The notes under the pieces are model-generated. The model did not search any database and was not told the DNA's origin. It saw nothing but the letters and a program-made list of their open reading frames with translations. A DNA stretch of 58,029 nt from assembly GCA_038255255.1 (NCBI GenBank), contig JBBSLL010000015.1, positions 1-58,029 on the forward strand, written 5' to 3'. Numbering within the stretch: position 1 is the first letter of the stretch; every line of letters begins with the position of its first letter. This DNA comes from JBBQNY01 sp038255255. GTDB lineage: Bacteria; Pseudomonadota; Gammaproteobacteria; Xanthomonadales; Ahniellaceae. This document shows, in pieces, positions 52,139 through 58,029 of this stretch. A program made the translations under genes and the position numbers.

Positions 52139-53275
52139 TCAGGGCTTGCGGCCGAAGGCGCGCAACCGGCCCATGAATTTCTCGCCGGCGGCAGGCGGTG
52201 CGGGTTCCGGTTCTACGACCGGGTGCACCTGCTCCACGAAGCCCGCGGCCACGAAGCCATTGAGGAAGTCCGCAACTTCGGCGTAGGGCAGGCCCAGCTG
52301 CGCGACGAGGTCATCGATGGTGACCGGGCCCTTCATCAGCGCGGTGGCGATGCGCATGTGTTTTGGAAACTCGCGCTCGATCTGGGGCCATTTCGGCAGC
52401 TGGAACGGCAGCGAAGGATCGAGGTCGTTGCGCAGCGCGCCGTGGTTGCCGCCGAGGCCGGCGATGAGCCTGAGGCGTGCAAGTGGTTGCGATGCGTTGC
52501 CGCCGGCACGCGCGCCCACCGCCGACGCGTCGAGCGAAGTCCACTGCCCGCGTGCAATCGTCTCCTGCGCGAGCGGCAGCAGTGGCTTGAGCGCAGCTGG
52601 ACCGTAATAGAGCGAATTCGTACGGTCGACGATCAATTCGGATCCATCGTCGAGCCTCAGCGCGGACACGCCCTCGACACCGTCCGCTTCGCGCAGCCAG
52701 TCGAGCAGCGACATCGCATCCCGGGGTGGTGGCGGCGGAGCAGGGGGCTCCGGTTCCGCGACGGCAGCCGCGGGTGCAGGCTCAGGGCTCCCGGCAGCCT
52801 GCGCCGGAAGGGTCGGCATCTCCCGAGTGGCCGCCAGCTTTGCGCCGGATGCGGCGTCGCGCAGCGACGGCATTTCCCTGGTATCGGCCTGTGCTGCGGC
52901 GGAACGTGCGGTTACCACATCGCCCGGAGTCGCACCTGCGGCTATTCCCGGCCGCGCCATCGATTCGAACTGCAGCAGCAGCGCGGAGAGCGCGGCTTCG
53001 TTCGAGTCGAGGTCGAACTCGTTGTCGTGCATGCCATTCGGCCGCTTGGTCAGGGCGATCAGCGCGCGGCCTCCGGCCTGTGCGCGCAGCCAGTCAACGT
53101 GTCCATAAATGCTGTCGACGTCGATGAACATCACATCGGCGGATTCGGCCTGCGGACCCTCACGCCACTCGAGTTGGAACGGCAGTCGCAGAGTCGCCAG
53201 CGTCACCAGGTGGCGTAGGCGTACGAGGTCCGCCGCGCCGAGCGTGCTGGCACCGAGACTGAGGATGGGTTGCAT
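52139..53275 (-). CDS. Unknown cytoplasmic protein, receiver-like start and winged-helix-like end
   Basis: I cannot name the family. The 378-residue protein opens with a segment resembling a response-regulator half (ADVMFIDVDSIYGHVDWL, then ALIALTKRP). An alanine/proline-rich linker follows, then a central domain (MSLLDWLREADGVEGVSAL) and a C-terminal segment (KHMRIATALMKGPVTIDDLV) like a winged helix. There is no signal peptide or membrane segment. The start is ATG 53275; a TTG one codon earlier is possible. It stands alone between the cyclophilin and the ABC exporter genes, reading leftwards. Confidence 0.65.
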   Translation of the reverse strand: MQPILSLGASTLGAADLVRLRHLVTLATLRLPFQLEWREGPQAESADVMFIDVDSIYGHVDWLRAQAGGRALIALTKRPNGMHDNEFDLDSNEAALSALLLQFESMARPGIAAGATPGDVVTARSAAAQADTREMPSLRDAASGAKLAATREMPTLPAQAAGSPEPAPAAAVAEPEPPAPPPPPRDAMSLLDWLREADGVEGVSALRLDDGSELIVDRTNSLYYGPAALKPLLPLAQETIARGQWTSLDASAVGARAGGNASQPLARLRLIAGLGGNHGALRNDLDPSLPFQLPKWPQIEREFPKHMRIATALMKGPVTIDDLVAQLGLPYAEVADFLNGFVAAGFVEQVHPVVEPEPAPPAAGEKFMGRLRAFGRKP

Positions 53276-53404
53276 CAAGGCCCCGCCAGATGGTCGCTGG
53301 AATCACGAATCATGGCACGCTGGGCGAAGCTCCGGCACTGGGGGAGAGGCGTGGGTCTTCACTGGCTCAATCAGTGGAAGGACAGCCAGCCATGCGCGGG
53401 CTGA

Positions 53405-55240
53405 TCAGGACAACACAGCAGGCTTACCCGCATCGCCCGCATCGGGGGCAGCTTCTTCGCCGCCGACTTGCTGCAGCGACCACATCTGCGCGTACCGTCC
53501 TCCGGCCTCCACCAGCGCGCGATGCGTGCCACGCTCCACGATGTGGCCGGCATCGAGCACGAGGATCTCGTCGGCATCGACGATCGTCGACAACCGGTGG
53601 GCGATCACGAGCGTGGTCCGGTCGCGCGAGATCTCGGCAAGCTGCGCCTGGATCGAACGCTCGGTGCGCGTGTCGAGCGCGGAGGTCGCCTCGTCGAGGA
53701 TCAGGATTGGCGGATTCTTGAGCACGGTGCGTGCAATCGCCACGCGCTGTTTTTCGCCGCCCGACAACTTGAGCCCGCGCTCGCCCACGGCCGTTGCGTA
53801 GCCATCGGGTTGCGCGGCGACGAAGCCGTGGATGTGCGCCGCGCGCGCCGCGTCCTCGATCCCGGCCTGCGTCGCTTCCGGAAAGCCGTAGCCGATGTTG
53901 TAGCCGATGCTGTCGTTGAACAGCACGGTGTCCTGCGGGACGATGCCGATCGCGGCGCGAAGGCTCTGTTGCGAGATGTCACGAAGATCCTGTCCATCGA
54001 TGCGGATGGCGCCGCTGTCGACGTCGAAGAACCGGTAGAGCAGTCTGGCGAGCGTGGACTTTCCTGATCCTGTTGCGCCGACGACGGCCACGGTTTTTCC
54101 CGCGGGGATCTCGAAGCTGATCTCGTGCAGGATCTCGCGGCGCGGGTCGTAGCCGAATCGCACCCGGTCGAACTCGACGCGGCCGCCCGACACGGCCAGC
54201 GAAGGCGCGCCTGGGCGATCGTCCACGTCGCGGTGCTCGTGCATCAACTCGAACATGCGCTCGATGTTGCTCAGCGCCTGCTTGACCTCCCGATACATCA
54301 TGCCGAGATAGTTGAGCGGCGCCGCGAGCTGGATCAGGAACGCGTTCACCAGCACCAGGTCGCCCAGCGTCATGGCACCGGATGCGACGCCCTGCGCGGC
54401 GCGCCACAGCAGGAGCGTCAGCCCCACGGCGACGATGCCGGACTGCCCCACGTTGAGCACGGCCAATGTCTTGAGGGACTTCACCGTGGCGTTCTCGAGA
54501 TCGACCAGGCTGCCGTCGTAGCGCGCGAGCTCGAAGCGCTCGTTGCCGAAGTACTTCACCGTCTCGTAGTTGAGCAGCGAATCGACGGCACGCGCGTTGG
54601 CCTGCGTGTCGGCCTCGTTGGCCGCCCTGTAATAGCGCAGCCGCCATTCGGTGACCACGAAGGTGAAAACCACGTACGCCACCAGCGCCGCGATGGTGAT
54701 GACTGCGAACGTCCAGTCGTAGGCCACGATGAGGAAAGTGGTGACCAGCGCGACTTCGAGCAGCGTGGGCAGGATGGTGTAGATCGTCCAGTCGAGGAGG
54801 TCGGCAACCGACGTCATGCCGCGGCTCAGGTCGCGCGACACCGCGCCGGTCTTGCGGTCGAGGTGGAAGCGGAGGCTGAGCGAGTGCAGGTGCTCGAAGA
54901 CCTGCAACGTGACCTGTCGCGCAGTGCGCGCCATGACCCGCGCGAACACGACCTGGCGCAACTCCTGGAACAGTGCCCCGACCAGGCGCAAAGCGCCATA
55001 GGCGAGTACGAGCAATCCTATGATCGTCACCGGCGTCGGCGGCAGGTCGAGTGTGTCGACCAGGCGCTTGAGGATCAGCGGGACGCCGAGGAGGGCGACC
55101 TTCGCGATGACCAGCAGCAACAGCGCGACCGACACGCGCGCGCGATGCCTCCAGACGTACGGCCACAGCAACCGCATGATTGCCGCAGTGGTCGCGCTGT
55201 CGCTGCGCGCCGGCGGCTTTTCGGCAGCCGCCTCGTTCAA
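53405..55240 (-). CDS. ATM1/HMT1-type ABC exporter (fused membrane and ATPase domains)
   Basis: The 611-residue half-transporter has six membrane helices (residues about 25-310) and an ATPase domain with VVGATGSGKSTLARLLYRFF, the signature LSGGEKQRVAIARTVLKNPP and ILILDEATSALD. The pattern NYETVKYFGNERFE in the membrane part is typical of mitochondrial ATM1-like exporters, which move glutathione-linked sulfur or metal compounds. The start is TTG at 55240, overlapping the stop of the nucleotidase gene by four bases. An internal ATG at 55177 is the alternative. Confidence 0.9.
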   Translation of the reverse strand: MNEAAAEKPPARSDSATTAAIMRLLWPYVWRHRARVSVALLLLVIAKVALLGVPLILKRLVDTLDLPPTPVTIIGLLVLAYGALRLVGALFQELRQVVFARVMARTARQVTLQVFEHLHSLSLRFHLDRKTGAVSRDLSRGMTSVADLLDWTIYTILPTLLEVALVTTFLIVAYDWTFAVITIAALVAYVVFTFVVTEWRLRYYRAANEADTQANARAVDSLLNYETVKYFGNERFELARYDGSLVDLENATVKSLKTLAVLNVGQSGIVAVGLTLLLWRAAQGVASGAMTLGDLVLVNAFLIQLAAPLNYLGMMYREVKQALSNIERMFELMHEHRDVDDRPGAPSLAVSGGRVEFDRVRFGYDPRREILHEISFEIPAGKTVAVVGATGSGKSTLARLLYRFFDVDSGAIRIDGQDLRDISQQSLRAAIGIVPQDTVLFNDSIGYNIGYGFPEATQAGIEDAARAAHIHGFVAAQPDGYATAVGERGLKLSGGEKQRVAIARTVLKNPPILILDEATSALDTRTERSIQAQLAEISRDRTTLVIAHRLSTIVDADEILVLDAGHIVERGTHRALVEAGGRYAQMWSLQQVGGEEAAPDAGDAGKPAVLS

Positions 55241-57276
55241 TGCGCCGCGGCCAGGTCGATCGTGTAGCGCGCGAGGCCGCCTTCCAGTGCAGATTCTTCG
55301 CGAATCCCGGTGAGGCCCGCCGCGCGCGCGTTCCCGACTTGCCCGGCCGGCAACACGAAGGTGACGGGCCCGCGCGTCTTTACCGGAGCGAACCGCCAGC
55401 TGCGTCCTTCGGTCGTGTCGCGCCGGATCTCCGGATGCGTGCGGATGAATTTGACCAGGACTTCGCGGTTGCCGTCGGGGGCCGTGAACAGGACCCGGCT
55501 GCCGTCGTCTTCTCCAAACGACCTGCTGTGGGCCCGGTGGTTGTTGGTCGCGACGATAAAGCGCTGGTCGGCTTCCACCGGCTTGCCGCCGTATTCCAGC
55601 GACACGATGCGCTCGCCTTCGGGACGGGTGACGTCGATGGTGTACTGGATGTCGCCCTGCATTACGTCGAAGTTGTAGCCGACGAATTTGGGATCGAGCA
55701 GGGCCTGGGGCTTGGGATCAGTTGGATCGATGCGATTGAAGCGCCGCGCCGACCGCTCGAGCCAGGCCTTGAGGGACGCGCCACTCACCTCCACGGCCGC
55801 CACGCTGTTGGGATAGAGATAAAGGTCGGCGGCGTTCCGGATGGTGAGCGGCCCTGCCGGCACCATCGTGTAGTCCGAAGCGCCGCCAAAGCCCGTCTTG
55901 AAGGGCGCCGCTGCCGACAACACCGGAAGGCTCGCGAGCTCGGGATGGTTCGCGCGCACATAAGCCGCGACGTACTCGCGCTGGGCAGCGTTGATGAGCT
56001 GCAGCGAGCTGACATCGCCCATGGGAACGAAGTGGCTCGACATCGCGAAGTCGCTGCGCCCGATGGGCGTGGCGAGATGCTCGAGCGTGCCCGCATGTTC
56101 CTTTGCCACCAGCGGCGCGATCGACGGGTCCGGGATGACGGGCTCGCCATCGCGCGGCGCGATCGGCCGGAGCTCGTTGCGACTTTCGTCGGCGACAACG
56201 CGCCAGCGCGCACCGTCGTGGCGCAGGGACAGTCGCATGACGCCCAGCGTCTTGCCCCAGAAGCTCGCCATCACCGCCGGCTTGCCACGCAGCAGGCCGC
56301 GCTCCGCATCAACCTCGGGCAGCGCCGCATACGGCGAACGCGCATTCCCCGGGTCGGGAAACGCCGCGTGCGAATGGCCGAGCAGCAGCGCATCGATCTC
56401 GGGCAGTGCCGCCAGATGCCAGCCCGCGTTTTCCATCGCGGGATGATATTCGCGGGTGTCGATGCCGCCGTGCAGCAGGGCGATGACCAGGTCGGGCCGC
56501 TCGCGCATCACGTCTGGCAGATGCTGGCGCGCCGCCTCCAGGATACCGGTCGTGCGGGCGCGACCCGTGAGGTGGCGCGCGTCCCACTGCATGATGAGCG
56601 GCGGTGCGAAACCCAGTACCGCGATGCGAATCGGAACCTGCGTAGCGCGTCCTTCGGCATCACGGGCCTGCAGCGTCCGCTCCAGCATGATCCAGGGCTT
56701 GAACAGCGGTTGCTCATTGCGCAGCGAGATAACGTTGCTGAGCACCAGCGGAAACCGCGGGCCGCCCGCGCAACGCTCCGCCTTGACGCCATCGACATCA
56801 AGCGACACGCCCGTGGCGCGGCTCAGGAATTCGAGACCGTAGTTGAATTCGTGGTTGCCGACGGCCGCGGCGTCGTAATCGAGCGTCTCCATCGCGCGGA
56901 ACATGGTCTGGCTCTCGCCGCATGCAAGCGGCTTGACGAGCCCCTGGTAGTCGGCAAGTGCGGTTCCCTGGATGGTGTCGCCGGCATCGAACAACAATGT
57001 GTTGGGAAACTCCCGTCGCGCCGCACGGATCAGCGTCGCGACCCGTTCGAATCCCACGGTGGGATCGGCTTCGAGCCGGTCGTAGTCGTAGCTCAGGACA
57101 TAGTTGTGCAGGTCGGTCGTCTCGAGGAGGACGAGCTCCGCGGCACTGCCGGCTGTCGCGGGCGTGCTGGCGGTGGCCGGCCCCGCAGCGTTTCGTGGAG
57201 CGCTGCAACCGGCGGCGCAAGCCAGGAAAAACACGAGCGTTGCGCCGACCAGCGAGCGCGGAACCATCCTCTGCAT
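55237..57276 (-). CDS. cpdB: 2',3'-cyclic-nucleotide 2'-phosphodiesterase/3'-nucleotidase (CpdB type)
   Basis: The 679-residue enzyme has a signal sequence with a lipobox-like FFLACAAGC, so it may be a lipoprotein. The metallophosphatase domain shows LLETTDLHNYVLSYDY, DAGDTIQGTALADY, AVGNHEFNYGLEF and LLLGHSHAAFP. A C-terminal 5'-nucleotidase domain carries the late FKTGFGGASDYT and FVGYNFDVMQGDIQYTID. It hydrolyses cyclic nucleotides and 3'-nucleotides in the periplasm. It is the first gene of a pair with the ABC exporter. Confidence 0.92.
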   Translation of the reverse strand: MQRMVPRSLVGATLVFFLACAAGCSAPRNAAGPATASTPATAGSAAELVLLETTDLHNYVLSYDYDRLEADPTVGFERVATLIRAARREFPNTLLFDAGDTIQGTALADYQGLVKPLACGESQTMFRAMETLDYDAAAVGNHEFNYGLEFLSRATGVSLDVDGVKAERCAGGPRFPLVLSNVISLRNEQPLFKPWIMLERTLQARDAEGRATQVPIRIAVLGFAPPLIMQWDARHLTGRARTTGILEAARQHLPDVMRERPDLVIALLHGGIDTREYHPAMENAGWHLAALPEIDALLLGHSHAAFPDPGNARSPYAALPEVDAERGLLRGKPAVMASFWGKTLGVMRLSLRHDGARWRVVADESRNELRPIAPRDGEPVIPDPSIAPLVAKEHAGTLEHLATPIGRSDFAMSSHFVPMGDVSSLQLINAAQREYVAAYVRANHPELASLPVLSAAAPFKTGFGGASDYTMVPAGPLTIRNAADLYLYPNSVAAVEVSGASLKAWLERSARRFNRIDPTDPKPQALLDPKFVGYNFDVMQGDIQYTIDVTRPEGERIVSLEYGGKPVEADQRFIVATNNHRAHSRSFGEDDGSRVLFTAPDGNREVLVKFIRTHPEIRRDTTEGRSWRFAPVKTRGPVTFVLPAGQVGNARAAGLTGIREESALEGGLARYTIDLAAAH

Positions 57277-57396
57277 GCGAGACCTCGAAGAGTGCCATGG
57301 GGGCGCGACGCCTGAACGCGGGCGCGCAGGGCGTGGATGTTAACGGCTGCGGTTTGCGGCAATGCGACCGCATCCGGTCAGTCGCGGCCCCGGGGC

Positions 57397-57402
57397 TACA
57401 AT
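57397..57402 (+). promoter_or_regulatory. -10 box before gltX
   Basis: TACAAT lies 28 bases before the gltX ATG. The -35 region is not distinctive. It lies in the 154-base divergent gap with the nucleotidase gene. Confidence 0.4.
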
Positions 57403-57430
57403 GGGCGGCTATCTCGCGAATTTCAACGAC

Positions 57431-58029
57431 ATGACCTGCCGCACGCGCTTTGCTCCCAGTCCCACCGGCTATCTCCACATCGGCGGCGCCCGTACCGCGC
57501 TCTACTGCTGGCTGGAGGCGCGGCGTCGCGGCGGCACGTTCATTCTGCGTGTCGAGGACACCGATCGCGAGCGCAGCACCGATGCGGCCGTGCAGGCGAT
57601 CCTCGATGGCCTCGCCTGGCTCGGGCTCGACGCGGACGAGGGCCCGATCTACCAAACAGATCGCATCGACCGCTATCGGCAAGTCGCTTCCGAACTCGTG
57701 CAGGCGGGTCGCGCCTACTACGCATACGACACGCGCGAGGAAATCGATGCCATGCGCGAGCGCGCGATGGCTGCAGGCGCGAAGCCGCGATACGACGGCA
57801 ACGCCCGTGACCTTGCATTGCCCGATCGCGCCGACCCCAATCGCGTCATCCGATTCCGCAACCCGGACGAGGGCAGCGTCGTATTCGAGGACAAGGTGAA
57901 GGGCCGCATCGAATGGAACAACGCAGAGCTCGATGACCTGGTGCTGATCCGTTCCGACGGCTATCCCACCTACAACTTCGCGGTCGTGGTCGACGACATG
58001 GACATGCGGATCACGGACGTGGTGCGCGG
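57431..58029 (+). CDS. gltX: Glutamyl-tRNA synthetase, N-terminal part (cut by the window edge)
   Basis: Reading from the ATG at 57431, the first 199 codons give MTCRTRFAPSPTGYLHIGGA and then TALYCWLEARRRGGTFILRV. This is the class I HIGH region, here HIGG, of the catalytic core. Later segments ILDGLAWLGLDADEGP and SDGYPTYNFAVVVDDMDMRI are typical of GltX. The enzyme charges tRNA-Glu. The rest of the gene lies beyond 58029. An overlapping off-frame stretch at 57450-57899 is a shadow. Confidence 0.97.
   Translation, partial: MTCRTRFAPSPTGYLHIGGARTALYCWLEARRRGGTFILRVEDTDRERSTDAAVQAILDGLAWLGLDADEGPIYQTDRIDRYRQVASELVQAGRAYYAYDTREEIDAMRERAMAAGAKPRYDGNARDLALPDRADPNRVIRFRNPDEGSVVFEDKVKGRIEWNNAELDDLVLIRSDGYPTYNFAVVVDDMDMRITDVVR

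Noticed and set aside
55180..57315. A 711-codon plus-strand frame antisense to the CpdB-type gene
   Set aside because: The minus-strand product shows all metallophosphatase motifs; this frame is an antisense shadow.
1..58029. tRNA or rRNA genes
   Set aside because: No T-loop/anticodon pattern or rRNA sequence was noticed on reading; short tRNAs could still have been missed without a search.

Overview
The window reads as chromosomal DNA of a high-GC gammaproteobacterium, most likely of the Xanthomonadales/Lysobacterales. The evidence is gene order: hfq-hflX-hflK-hflC-DUF2065-purA; prmB-aroC-asd-fimV-truA-trpF-trpB-trpA-accD-folC-SPOR-purF; and a tdh/kbl pair near an S46 dipeptidyl-peptidase. 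Supporting signs are an IPTL-CTERM-type protein and a secreted protein ending in a short Asp-Gly-Phe motif. The placement is inference from gene content; no rRNA or tRNA gene was found to confirm it.

Layout. 1-1216 is a small integron-type cassette array read leftwards: a frameshifted DUF7832 cassette, a TfoX-domain cassette and a HicA cassette, with two attC sites. The HicA cassette is cut by an IS3-family element that runs off the left edge. No integrase gene is visible. 1491-8285 is a tightly packed leftward operon of seven lipid-modification genes: a desaturase, an FAD oxidoreductase, DUF1365, a CFA-synthase-like methyltransferase, DUF2878, DUF1295 and a second CFA-like methyltransferase. 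8444-15234 holds an RsuA-type pseudouridine synthase, kbl, an LpxO-like hydroxylase, an outer-membrane barrel, an unknown secreted protein and tdh. 15394-26036 holds the S46 peptidase and the miaA-hfq-hflX-hflK-hflC-purA block, broken by a reversed gene with a 14-unit hexapeptide repeat. 26059-42043 is core metabolism: psd, a SCO-like copper protein, then the long prmB-to-purF run.

42227-50100 is the accessory part. It holds a DUF455 ferritin-like protein and a three-gene unit encoding a dockerin protein, a cohesin-like protein and a large IPTL-CTERM protein, closed by a strong terminator. It also holds an FG-GAP propeller protein and relics of toxin-antitoxin genes beside a repeated sequence. 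50262-58029 returns to housekeeping: lpxH, a periplasmic cyclophilin, an unknown protein, an ATM1-type ABC exporter, a CpdB-type nucleotidase and the start of gltX.

How the parts may work together (inference). The seven-gene operon should desaturate membrane acyl chains and then methylate or otherwise modify them. Both of its CFA-like enzymes lack the cysteine of the bicarbonate site, so a non-cyclopropane product is likely. The dockerin/cohesin-like/IPTL-CTERM unit could be a small surface or matrix assembly. Short palindromic repeats with a CCCTCTCC/GGAGAGGG core are scattered between genes.
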